Assembly (NCBI RefSeq): GCF_002407605.1
Contig: NZ_NXGV01000001.1
Coordinates: 554,894-618,893, forward strand
Length of the DNA stretch: 64,000 nucleotides
Direction: 5' to 3'
Origin: Marinobacter sp. ANT_B65
GTDB lineage: Bacteria > Pseudomonadota > Gammaproteobacteria > Pseudomonadales > Oleiphilaceae
Part shown: in pieces, positions 38,388-46,620 of the stretch
Layout of the letters: every line of letters begins with the position of its first letter
Numbering within the stretch: position 1 is the first letter of the stretch
Notes under the pieces: model-generated
The model's input: the letters and a program-made list of their open reading frames with translations, nothing else
What the model was told of the DNA's origin: nothing
Databases searched by the model: none
Position numbers and translations under genes: made by a program

Positions 38388-39650
38388 ATGAGCGAGGGCG
38401 AGCAGTTTATTAAAACTATCATCGACAGCACGCCGAATATGATGGGTTACTGGGATACGGATTTACGTTGTCGCTATGCTAACAACGCCTTCAGCGACTG
38501 GTTCGGGATGCCGCCGGAGAAGATTGTCGGGATCCGGTTTCAGGATCTTGTAAGCCCGCAATTGTTTGCCCTGAATGAGCCTCACCTCCGCGGAGTTCTT
38601 GCCGGTGAATCGCAACGATTTGAACGTACTCTGAACAAGGCCGATGGAAGTGTGGGGCACATTATCGGGCACTATATCCCGGATGTTGGTGCCGATGGCA
38701 AGGTCAGAGGGTTTTCGATACAGGCCAGTGAAGTAACCGTTCTTAAAGAAACCGAGGCGAAGCTCAAACTGGCCGCGTGTGTTTTTGAGAATACGCTTGA
38801 TGGTGTTCTGATCTGTGATGTTGACGGGAAGATCCTGTCAGTTAACCCGGGTTTCGTCGCGATAACTGGTTATACGTCTGAGGAAGCCGTTGGGGAAAAT
38901 CCCCGCATTCTCCGGTCTAACCGCCACGACAAGGCGTTTTATGAAGCCATGTGGAATGAGATAGAAACCCGCGGCCGATGGAAAGGCGAGATATGGAACC
39001 GCAGAAAAGATGGAGAGCTTTATCTGCTGCGGATGACTGTCAGCATGGTGCCCGATGATAACGGCGACCCTGTGCGCTATGTTTCAGTATTCAACGACAT
39101 TACGGCTCTCTGGCGTAAAGATGAACATATCAGGCATCTGGCGTTTCACGATGCCCTGACCAACTTGCCCAATCGTACATTGCTGACGGATCGGATTGAT
39201 CAGAAACTGTTTAATTCAGCTCGTGAACACAGTCAATTTGCATTGATGTTTCTGGATCTCGACGGATTCAAGCTCGTTAATGACCGGCTTGGTCACCATG
39301 TCGGAGACGAGCTTCTGAAAGATGTGGCGAAACGGCTGCTCGTACTGGTGCGCAAGTCCGATACGGTGGCCCGTGTGGGCGGCGATGAATTTATATTCCT
39401 CGTTAATAATCCACAGGGGAAAGGTGAAATTGCCGACGTGGCGAACCGTATTGTCAACTCACTCAGTGAACCCACGGAAATTCTTGGTAAAGTGCTTCAG
39501 ATAGGCGTTTCCATAGGTATTGCCATGTTCCCCTCTGATGGACACACATCTGTTGAACTGATCAGAAATGCAGACGCTGCGATGTACTCCGCCAAAAGCA
39601 TGGGCAGAAACAATATCAGTTTCTATTCAGCCGGCAGTTCTGCACCCTGA
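38388..39650 (+). CDS. PAS-PAS-GGDEF diguanylate cyclase
   Basis: 420 residues, no membrane helix. PAS1 about 5-125, PAS2 about 130-245 (NTLDGVLICDVDGKILSVNP; RKDGELY), GGDEF domain about 255-415. The active site is canonical (VGGDEF near residue 331), and the RKSD inhibitory I-site lies five residues before it, so an active, product-inhibited cyclase is expected. GAGG precedes the ATG. Its place 22 bp behind the polyamine-type transporter suggests co-expression and a link between polyamine supply and c-di-GMP. It is convergent with phaC, 4 bp apart. Confidence 0.9.
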   Translation: MSEGEQFIKTIIDSTPNMMGYWDTDLRCRYANNAFSDWFGMPPEKIVGIRFQDLVSPQLFALNEPHLRGVLAGESQRFERTLNKADGSVGHIIGHYIPDVGADGKVRGFSIQASEVTVLKETEAKLKLAACVFENTLDGVLICDVDGKILSVNPGFVAITGYTSEEAVGENPRILRSNRHDKAFYEAMWNEIETRGRWKGEIWNRRKDGELYLLRMTVSMVPDDNGDPVRYVSVFNDITALWRKDEHIRHLAFHDALTNLPNRTLLTDRIDQKLFNSAREHSQFALMFLDLDGFKLVNDRLGHHVGDELLKDVAKRLLVLVRKSDTVARVGGDEFIFLVNNPQGKGEIADVANRIVNSLSEPTEILGKVLQIGVSIGIAMFPSDGHTSVELIRNADAAMYSAKSMGRNNISFYSAGSSAP

Positions 39651-39654
39651 CAGG

Positions 39655-41463
39655 CTAGCTTTCTTCCCGGGAATCCTGCACATATGCCCCGGGGGCAGGC
39701 TCAATCACCGGGAGTTTCCCCTTCGCGGTATCACGGGCCTTCACCTCACCACCGCTATATTGCTTAGCCCAGTCTATCCAGTCTGGCCACCAGGAACCTT
39801 CAAGCTGCCTGGAGCCTTCCAGCCAGTCATCCGGGCTCAGATTGCTGTCGTCGTTCAGCCGGTAGCCGTATTTTTTCCGGTCAGGCGGATTGATAATGCC
39901 AGCGATGTGCCCCGAACCACCGAGTACAAAACGCACCGGGCCGCCCAGGCACCGGGAGCCCTGATAGCATGAGATCCAGGGGGCAATGTGATCCTCTATG
40001 GCCGATGCGAAGTAACTCGGCACCTTGATTTTTCCGAGATCAATCGGGGTGCCGGCAAGTTCAATGCCTCCGGGTTCACGCAAACGATTGTGCAGATACA
40101 TGTTGCGCAGATAGAAACTGTGCATGGCCGCGGGCATTCGGGTAGCGTCTGAGTTCCAGTACAACAGGTCGAAGGGTGCAGTATCGCGGCCCAACAGGTA
40201 ATTGTTGACGAAAAAGGACCAAATCAGGCTGTTGGCCCGCAGCATATTGAATGCTGTCGCCATAGATGCTCCGTCAAGATAGCCCTGTTTGTTCATGGCT
40301 TTCTCAAGTTTACTGACGGCATCCTCGTCAATGAATACCTCCAGGTCACCGACGTCTGAGAAGTCCATCATGCTATTGAGGAATGTTGCACTCTTCACCC
40401 TGTCATCGCCCCGGGCCGCGAGCCAGGCCAGGGTGCAGCCGAGCAGGGTGCCGCCAATGCAGTAGCCGACGGTGTTGAGCTCGCGCTCGCCGGTAGCCTG
40501 CTCAATGGCATCCATGGCGGCGACAGGCCCCTCCAGCATGTAGTCTTCAAAGCTCTTGTGTGCCATCTCCGGCCCCGGATTAACCCAGGACACCACGAAC
40601 ACTGTGTGGCCGTGTTCCACCCAGTAGCGTATGAACGACTTTTTCTCTCCCAGATCGAGAATGTAGTACTTGTTGATCCAGGGCGGAATAACCAGCAGCG
40701 GACGGCGATGCACCGTTTTTGTAGTTGGGCGGTATTGAATGAGCTGCATCAGCTCGTTCTGATAGATTACGTCGCCAGGCGTGTTAGCCAGATTTTCACC
40801 GATAGTAAAGGCGTCCGGATCGGACATGCGAAAGGGCACAGGACCCTTGCCCTCATCGAGATCGCGCAGCAGGTTGGCCAGTCCCCGCAGCAGGTTTTTT
40901 CCCCTGCTCTGAACGGTTGCCCGCAGTACCTCCGGGTTGCTCAGGATAAAGTTGCTTGGTGCCAGGGCGTCAGTCATCTGACCGGTGAAAAACTGTAATT
41001 TTCGCCTGGTGTGGTCGTCCAGGCCGCGCACATCGTTGATGGTGTCCATGACCCATCGATTCGACAGCAGGTAAGCCTGTTTGATGACGTTGAACGCCAT
41101 GGCCTCACTCCAGATCTGATCACGGAAGCGCCCGTCACATGGATCTGGTTCTGCCACGGAAAGCGGCTTGCTGCGTAAACTACTGGTCAGTACGCCCCAC
41201 CCGAATCGGGAACTGTCCCTGAGCAGGCGTATCTGGGCAAGGATCAGGGTGTCCGGTTGGGTTACCAGCTTTCCTGCCAGAGAAACAAAGGGTCTGGCCA
41301 TGCTTTTGATGCTGGCAGGATTGGGGGGGCTGCGACGGAACCTGCGCATAACTGAACGCTTCAGCAGGTTTCTGCCGTGCACGCCAGCGCGCATCAGGGT
41401 TTCTGGCACGGTGTCGGGATCGGATTCAGAAGAGGATGTAACTTTAACCGGTTTTTCAGACAT
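39655..41463 (-). CDS. phaC: Class I poly(3-hydroxyalkanoate) synthase
   Basis: 602 residues. The lipase-like box is VGYCIGG (nucleophile Cys near residue 330), with the catalytic Asp in AIEDHIAPW and His in GGSGHIAGI. The N-terminal PhaC domain and the alpha/beta-hydrolase core are complete, and the length fits class I synthases that polymerise short-chain hydroxyacyl-CoA. ATG 41463 has GGAG nine bases upstream; the frame continues 21 codons upstream without a better start. phaB lies just upstream on the same strand. No thiolase (phaA) or phasin gene is in the window. Confidence 0.95.
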   Translation of the reverse strand: MSEKPVKVTSSSESDPDTVPETLMRAGVHGRNLLKRSVMRRFRRSPPNPASIKSMARPFVSLAGKLVTQPDTLILAQIRLLRDSSRFGWGVLTSSLRSKPLSVAEPDPCDGRFRDQIWSEAMAFNVIKQAYLLSNRWVMDTINDVRGLDDHTRRKLQFFTGQMTDALAPSNFILSNPEVLRATVQSRGKNLLRGLANLLRDLDEGKGPVPFRMSDPDAFTIGENLANTPGDVIYQNELMQLIQYRPTTKTVHRRPLLVIPPWINKYYILDLGEKKSFIRYWVEHGHTVFVVSWVNPGPEMAHKSFEDYMLEGPVAAMDAIEQATGERELNTVGYCIGGTLLGCTLAWLAARGDDRVKSATFLNSMMDFSDVGDLEVFIDEDAVSKLEKAMNKQGYLDGASMATAFNMLRANSLIWSFFVNNYLLGRDTAPFDLLYWNSDATRMPAAMHSFYLRNMYLHNRLREPGGIELAGTPIDLGKIKVPSYFASAIEDHIAPWISCYQGSRCLGGPVRFVLGGSGHIAGIINPPDRKKYGYRLNDDSNLSPDDWLEGSRQLEGSWWPDWIDWAKQYSGGEVKARDTAKGKLPVIEPAPGAYVQDSREES

Positions 41464-41555
41464 GGACACAGTCTCCACTCCGCGCTCACTATGGTCGCGG
41501 TCTATCAGAAACGGCGGTAGGCGCATGAACCCAATGCGTCTACCGCGACGCGGTA

Positions 41556-42299
41556 TTACATATACACACCGCCGTTGACGTTAATCTGCTGGCCGGTGAT
41601 GTAGTCTCCTTCTGCGGCCAGGAATACAACAGCCCGGGCGATTTCCTCCGGTTGTCCAAAACGGCCCATTGGCACTCGTGCAATAATCTGTTCGCGGATA
41701 TTCTCCGGTACCTGAGCGAGCATCTCGGTCTCTGTAAAACCTGGCGCAATAGCATTGACGGTTATGTTGTGCTTTGCCATTTCCAGTGCAAGGGTCTTGG
41801 TAAACGCAATGATGCCGCCCTTGCTGGCTGCGTAGTTTGCCTGCCCGAAGTTGCCGGCCTGGCCGACGAATGAGGTGATGTTGATAATGCGACCGTACTT
41901 TTGTTCCATCATGACGTTCAGCACTTCCGAACAGGTTGCGTAGACACTTCCCAGGTTGGTGTCGAGAACAGCGTTCCAGTCGTCATCGGTGAGCTTTCTC
42001 ATGGACTTGTCGCGGGTGATACCTGCGTTGTTCACCAGGATGTCGATGCGCCCCCACTGTTCATGGACTTTACGTATCAGGTCACGGGCCGCGGGCATCC
42101 CGGAAAGGTCTGCCTGGAAGGCCAGTGCCCGGACGCCTGCCGCTTCAAGTTCCTGAACGACCTTGTCTGCGTCGGATTGACGGGAGCAGTAGTTGATTGC
42201 AACGTCCGCGCCGCGCTGGGCAAGTTGCAGTGCGATATGCCGACCGATGCCACGAGAGGCGCCGGTGACGATGGCTACCTTGCCTTTGAGGTCTTTCAT
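41556..42299 (-). CDS. phaB: Acetoacetyl-CoA reductase
   Basis: 247 residues, short-chain dehydrogenase. Cofactor turn TGASRGIGR, NNAG, catalytic Ser in NITSF, and YAASK (Tyr and Lys) are present; the C-terminal GYFIN-like end of SDRs appears as GQQINVNGGVYM. In the phaC neighbourhood it should make (R)-3-hydroxybutyryl-CoA with NADPH. AGGAG stands seven bases before the ATG. FabG-like reductases have similar sequence, but the context supports PhaB. Confidence 0.9.
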   Translation of the reverse strand: MKDLKGKVAIVTGASRGIGRHIALQLAQRGADVAINYCSRQSDADKVVQELEAAGVRALAFQADLSGMPAARDLIRKVHEQWGRIDILVNNAGITRDKSMRKLTDDDWNAVLDTNLGSVYATCSEVLNVMMEQKYGRIINITSFVGQAGNFGQANYAASKGGIIAFTKTLALEMAKHNITVNAIAPGFTETEMLAQVPENIREQIIARVPMGRFGQPEEIARAVVFLAAEGDYITGQQINVNGGVYM

Positions 42300-42458
42300 G
42301 ACGCTCTCCTTCGAGTGATCTGATCACTGCGATCTGGTTAATTATTATTGTCCATTGAGAGTGCCCCGCCGGCTGTACAGGGGCGGTGCAAAGAGCACTC
42401 ATAATTCAAGCTAGCAGAGCACCAGAGGTGCTACAAGAAATTAGCTCAAAGCATCCGC

Positions 42459-43676
42459 TCAGGCTGCGCGGATGAATGCCTTCAATCGGGGGGAAATATC
42501 GTTGCGCCAGGCGCTTCCGTTGAAAACACCGTAGTGGCCAACACCAGGCTGCAGGTGATGTGTGCGACGGGAGTCAGGCACATTGAGGCACAGATCGTGG
42601 GCTGCATGGGTCTGCCCTGGGCTGGAGATATCGTCCTTTTCACCTTCAATGGTCATCAGCGCGGTATCACGGATGGCCGCTGGATTCACCAGACGCCCCC
42701 GGTATTTGAAACAGCCGCGGGCCAGGTGAAATTCCTGAAAGACTTTCTGAATGGTATCCAGGTAATAGGTCGCCGGCAGGTCCATCACAGCCAGATATTC
42801 GTCATAGAACTCACGGTGCCGCGAAACCTTTTCGGCCTCATCGTCCCGGATTGACCGGAACAGCCCGCGATATGCATCAACGTGGCGTTTGAAGTTCATG
42901 TTCACAAACCCTGTCAGCTGCAGAAATCCGGGATAAACCTTGCGCAAGGCACCCGGGTAGGGGGCTGGTACCGGGTGTACGAGGTTGCGCCTGAACCAGG
43001 ACAGTTTGTGCTTGGTAGCCAGTTTGCAGGGCTCAGTGGGATCAACGCGCGCGTCTATTGGGCCACTCATGAGTGCCAGAGAACGAGGTGCTGCCGGATG
43101 TCCATCCTCTGCCATAATGGCAGTGGCTGCCAGTACAGCTACTACTGGCTGGCAAACAGCCAGTACGTGGGTGTCCGGCCCCAGGTGACTGATAAAGTCG
43201 ATGACGTAGTCAATGTAATCGTCGAGACCGAAATCGCCCTCTGACAGCGGAACCTGGCAGGCGTCGCGCCAGTCGGTGATGTAAACGTCATGGTCTGGCA
43301 GCATTGCTTCTACGGTGCCACGTAACAGTGATGCATAGTGGCCGGACAGAGGCGCGACGATCAGCAGTTTCGGATCATCAGGCCGTGCGACATTGCGCTG
43401 GAAGTGTTTTAGCTGTGCAAAGGGTTTACGTTTGACAATGGCTTCGTTTACGTCGACTTGCTCGCCATCGCAAATGGTTGTGTTCAGATTGAAGGCCGGT
43501 TTCGGATAGCGACGGGTCAGATCTCCGAATACACTATAGGCGGATGCAATGCTCCGGGCCCCGGGAATTTTGGACAAAGGGCTTCTGGGATGTTGGAGCA
43601 GGGTGCTCTGGGCACTTGTCAGTATGCGTATGGGCTTTAACGCGGCGCGACCTATCTCGTGGGCAAAATACATCAT
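42459..43676 (-). CDS. phaZ: Intracellular poly(3-hydroxybutyrate) depolymerase
   Basis: 405 residues. The nucleophile Cys sits in LAVCQPVVAVLA (near residue 172), the hallmark of the PhaZ1-type intracellular depolymerases, with PLSGHYASLLRGTVE and the final catalytic His in GVGHYGVFNGSAWR. No signal peptide, so it acts on granules in the cytoplasm. It lies about 160 bp upstream of phaB on the same strand, so synthesis and mobilisation genes are grouped. Confidence 0.92.
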   Translation of the reverse strand: MMYFAHEIGRAALKPIRILTSAQSTLLQHPRSPLSKIPGARSIASAYSVFGDLTRRYPKPAFNLNTTICDGEQVDVNEAIVKRKPFAQLKHFQRNVARPDDPKLLIVAPLSGHYASLLRGTVEAMLPDHDVYITDWRDACQVPLSEGDFGLDDYIDYVIDFISHLGPDTHVLAVCQPVVAVLAATAIMAEDGHPAAPRSLALMSGPIDARVDPTEPCKLATKHKLSWFRRNLVHPVPAPYPGALRKVYPGFLQLTGFVNMNFKRHVDAYRGLFRSIRDDEAEKVSRHREFYDEYLAVMDLPATYYLDTIQKVFQEFHLARGCFKYRGRLVNPAAIRDTALMTIEGEKDDISSPGQTHAAHDLCLNVPDSRRTHHLQPGVGHYGVFNGSAWRNDISPRLKAFIRAA

Positions 43677-43822
43677 TGCATTGTCCTGCTTGAGTTCTGG
43701 CTTGAGGCCTTGTCCCGGCGCGCCTGTTGGCGAGCCCGAGCCATTACACTAGCATGTTTTTGGTGAATCGAAATCCTGGGCTGAAAATGTCAGCGCAATG
43801 AGCTTTTGGAGACTTTCGCTCT

Positions 43823-44026
43823 ATGCAAACCGCTAACCTTTTTTGGGGCCTGATTTTCAGCTCTGTTGGCATCGGTTATTTTATCTACGGTCGAAGGCAG
43901 TCGAGTCTGATCGCCCGCTACTGTGGTATCGCGCTGTTTCTCTATCCGTATCTGGTAACGAATACGCTTGCTCTGGTAGCAATAGGTGTCGTGCTGATGC
44001 TCACCCCCAGATTCATTGATCTCTGA
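43823..44026 (+). CDS. Small two-helix membrane protein next to the Kef-type antiporter
   Basis: 67 residues with two hydrophobic segments (FWGLIFSSVGIGYFIYG and CGIALFLYPYLVTNTLALVAIGVVLML). GGAG lies about ten bases before the ATG. It ends five bases before the antiporter gene and is probably co-transcribed. I do not recognise a named family; a role as an accessory membrane subunit is only inference from position. Confidence 0.7.
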   Translation: MQTANLFWGLIFSSVGIGYFIYGRRQSSLIARYCGIALFLYPYLVTNTLALVAIGVVLMLTPRFIDL

Positions 44027-44031
44027 GCCCT

Positions 44032-45918
44032 ATGACCACTTATTTCATTCAGGCATTTATCTATCTGCTCGCTGCTGTGGTTGCTGTGCCTCTGGCAAAG
44101 CGTTATGGACTGGGCTCCGTGCTGGGCTATCTGGTTGCCGGCGTAGCGATAGGGCCGGTTATGGGCCTTGTGGGCCAGGAGACCAGCACCATTCAGCATT
44201 TCGCAGAGTTTGGTGTTGTCATGATGCTGTTTCTGATTGGCATGGAGATCGATCCGAAGAGGCTTTGGGCCAGAAAGGTTCACCTTCTGGGCCTCGGAGG
44301 CTTGCAGGTAACCTTGACCGCCGCCGCTGGCATGACGGTGGCCACCTGGTTTGGGCTTCAGTGGCAGACCGCGCTGGCGGTAGGCCTGATCTTCGCGCTG
44401 TCGTCTACCGCTATCGTGCTGCAAACCCTGGAAGAGAAGGGCCTGGCGAAGACAGAAGGCGGACGCAATACCTTCTCAGTGTTGTTGTTTCAGGATATTG
44501 CGGTTATTCCTATGCTTGCACTGATCCCTCTGCTGGCGTTGCCTGGCCTTAAGGCAGGCTCCGGCCCGGCTGCCAGCCCTGAATCCGGCCTGAGCCTGGT
44601 TGATGGTCTGCCAGGATGGGCTCATGCCCTGGTTGTTGTGGGTGCAGTCGCCGCCGTTATTGTTGGTGGTTACTATCTGAGTCGGCCGTTGTTCCGTTAT
44701 GTGGTGCAATCCAGGTTGCGTGAGATCTTTACTGCTACGGCGTTAATGTTGGTTATCGGTATTGCAGCGCTGATGAGCGTTGTGAATCTCTCGCCCGCCC
44801 TGGGAGCTTTTCTGGCAGGTGTGGTGTTGGGCAACAGTGAGTTTCGTCATGAGTTGAAAGCCAGTATTGAGCCCTTCAAGGGCCTGCTGTTGGGGTTGTT
44901 TTTTATCACCGTAGGTGCAGGAATCGACTTCGGGGTACTTGTGGCCGAGTGGGGCATCGTTGCTGGGCTGGTTTTAGCGGTGATTGTGATAAAAGCACTG
45001 ATCTTGCTCATACTGGCGCTGATATTCAGGAATCGTGGAAGCAACGGCTGGTTATTTACCCTTGGGCTTGCACAGGCAGGCGAGTTTGGTTTTGTGCTGC
45101 TTGCCTATGGTGTCCAGAGTTCGGTGATTCCGGCAGATATCGCTCAGATTCTCTCGCTGGTTGTTGCGTTGTCCATGTTTCTCACGCCGCTGCTGTTTAT
45201 TGTTTACGATCGGGTTGTTTTGCCCCGTTACCGACGTTCCACGAACGATGAACGGGAAGCGGACACCATTGATGAGCAGGCACCTGTGATCGTGGCCGGA
45301 GTGGGGCGTTTTGGTCAGGTAATCTGTCGGCTGCTGCGGGCCAACGATATTCCTGTTGTGGCTCTCGACCACGAGTTTGAGCAGATTGAAAATCTTCGCA
45401 AAATTAACATCAAAAGCTTCTTCGGTGATGCGAGCCGCCCCGGTTTGCTTGAAACCGCGGGTATTGGGCAGGCCCGCCTGCTGGTGGTGGCAATCAATGA
45501 CAGGGAGCGCGCTGTAGAGATAGTAAAACACGCGAAGAAATTCTTCCCCGGCGTATGGGTATTGGCTCGGGCGTTTGACCGTGGTCATGGCTACCAGCTT
45601 CGACAGGCGGGGGCTGACGATGTGATAAGTGAGACTTATCACTCTGCCCTGGAACTCGGCGGTCATGCTCTTACAGCTATAGGTGTTCACCCGATGCGGG
45701 CCAGGCAGATGACCTGGGCGTTTGTCGACAATGAGCAGGCCCACAAGGATCAGTTGTTTGAAGCCTGGAAGGAAATCGAGGAAGGTATCAACTTCGGTCC
45801 CCGCTATGGTGAGCTTTTCATGAAGCTGGAAGAGGCGTTGAGCAGTGCCATGCACCGGGACTGGGGCGAGCCAAAGCCTGAGGATGTTCCGGTATGGACG
45901 CCGCCGGAACACCATTGA
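44032..45918 (+). CDS. Kef-type (CPA2) cation:proton antiporter with TrkA-N domain
   Basis: 628 residues. About 12 membrane helices (residues 1-385), with the CPA2 core in SSTAIVLQTLEEKG and FLAGVVLGNSEFRHELKASI, followed by a cytoplasmic TrkA-N Rossmann domain (about 415-530; VIVAGVGRFGQVICRLL). This is the KefB/KefC/YbaL architecture, which controls K+ efflux and is often nucleotide- or glutathione-regulated. A KefF/KefG-type ancillary flavoprotein gene is not adjacent, but a flavin reductase-like gene follows on the other strand. Confidence 0.9.
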   Translation: MTTYFIQAFIYLLAAVVAVPLAKRYGLGSVLGYLVAGVAIGPVMGLVGQETSTIQHFAEFGVVMMLFLIGMEIDPKRLWARKVHLLGLGGLQVTLTAAAGMTVATWFGLQWQTALAVGLIFALSSTAIVLQTLEEKGLAKTEGGRNTFSVLLFQDIAVIPMLALIPLLALPGLKAGSGPAASPESGLSLVDGLPGWAHALVVVGAVAAVIVGGYYLSRPLFRYVVQSRLREIFTATALMLVIGIAALMSVVNLSPALGAFLAGVVLGNSEFRHELKASIEPFKGLLLGLFFITVGAGIDFGVLVAEWGIVAGLVLAVIVIKALILLILALIFRNRGSNGWLFTLGLAQAGEFGFVLLAYGVQSSVIPADIAQILSLVVALSMFLTPLLFIVYDRVVLPRYRRSTNDEREADTIDEQAPVIVAGVGRFGQVICRLLRANDIPVVALDHEFEQIENLRKINIKSFFGDASRPGLLETAGIGQARLLVVAINDRERAVEIVKHAKKFFPGVWVLARAFDRGHGYQLRQAGADDVISETYHSALELGGHALTAIGVHPMRARQMTWAFVDNEQAHKDQLFEAWKEIEEGINFGPRYGELFMKLEEALSSAMHRDWGEPKPEDVPVWTPPEHH

Positions 45919-45934
45919 CCTGGCTGTATAGACT

Positions 45935-45955
45935 GGCCCGGGATTTATCCGGGCC
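45935..45955. terminator. GC-rich hairpin between convergent genes
   Basis: GGCCCGG (45935-45941), a 7-base loop and CCGGGCC (45949-45955) form a perfect 7-bp stem. It sits between the antiporter gene and the convergent flavin reductase-like gene, and the stop codon of the latter lies in the loop. There is no U-run on either side, so it is at best a weak or Rho-assisted end. Confidence 0.4.
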
Positions 45956-46565
45956 GGTACATCTTGAATTTCTGTGCTGCATCCACGGTAAAGTAATCAG
46001 CTGGGCCCCCACCCCGCATTACCGGTTCTGCCGCAGCCGTATCATAGACTCCATCCTTGAGCAGGTGCTGCGCTATATGCACACCAACTACCTCACCGAA
46101 AACCATCCAGGTGTCCACCGTTTTTCCGTCGGCGCCCGCAAGCCGGAGTACTTGCGACACCCTGCACTCCAGAGTTACCGGGCTTTCCGCAACATGCGGT
46201 GCCGAGATAATCCGGGATGGCTTTGGTGTAAGGCCTGCGAGGATAAACTCATCAGTTTCAGGCCCGACAGCTGCACAGGTCTGGTTCATGGCGTCGCTGA
46301 GCGAGCGGGTAACCAGATTCCAGCAGAACTCCCCCGTCTCTTCTGCATTGCGGACGGAATCTTTGTAGCCAATGCTGGAGAATCCAACGATTGGGGGAGT
46401 GTAATTGAAAGCATTGAAGAAGCTGTAAGGTGCGAGGTTGAGGACCCCCTCACGGCTCATGGATGATATCCACCCGATCGGGCGTGGTGCCACCAGAGCG
46501 TTGAACGGGTCATGGGCCAGTCCATGACCCTGGGCAGGTTCGTAGAAGTGAATATTTCCTGGCAT
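45945..46565 (-). CDS. Flavin reductase-like (FMN-binding) domain protein
   Basis: 206 residues, flavin reductase/DIM6 family FMN-binding split barrel: the FMN-contact segment reads RPIGWISSMSREGVLNLAPY and SFFNAFNYTPPIVGFSS. Such proteins reduce or bind flavin; the exact partner is unknown. GAGAGCG precedes the ATG. It lies 45 bp after ovoA on the same strand and is probably in its operon. No histidylcysteine lyase (OvoB) gene was seen nearby, and this gene is not a PLP enzyme. Confidence 0.85.
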   Translation of the reverse strand: MPGNIHFYEPAQGHGLAHDPFNALVAPRPIGWISSMSREGVLNLAPYSFFNAFNYTPPIVGFSSIGYKDSVRNAEETGEFCWNLVTRSLSDAMNQTCAAVGPETDEFILAGLTPKPSRIISAPHVAESPVTLECRVSQVLRLAGADGKTVDTWMVFGEVVGVHIAQHLLKDGVYDTAAAEPVMRGGGPADYFTVDAAQKFKMYRPG

Positions 46566-46600
46566 AAAACGCTCTCGGTTAGTTAGGCGGGCGGGGCGGG

Positions 46601-46620
46601 GCCACGCTTGTCAGCGTGGC
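46601..46620. terminator. Hairpin at the ovoA stop codon
   Basis: GCCACGCT (46601-46608), loop TGTC and AGCGTGGC (46613-46620) make a perfect 8-bp stem. The ovoA stop (complement of 46611-46613) spans the loop edge. On the minus strand it is followed by GC-rich sequence without a U-run, so it may be an mRNA-stability or attenuating structure between ovoA and the next gene instead of a true terminator. Confidence 0.4.

Noticed and set aside
44016..44552. Plus-strand frame overlapping the start of the Kef-type gene
   Set aside because: It is a frameshifted reading of the antiporter gene; Gly/Arg-rich and without membrane helices.
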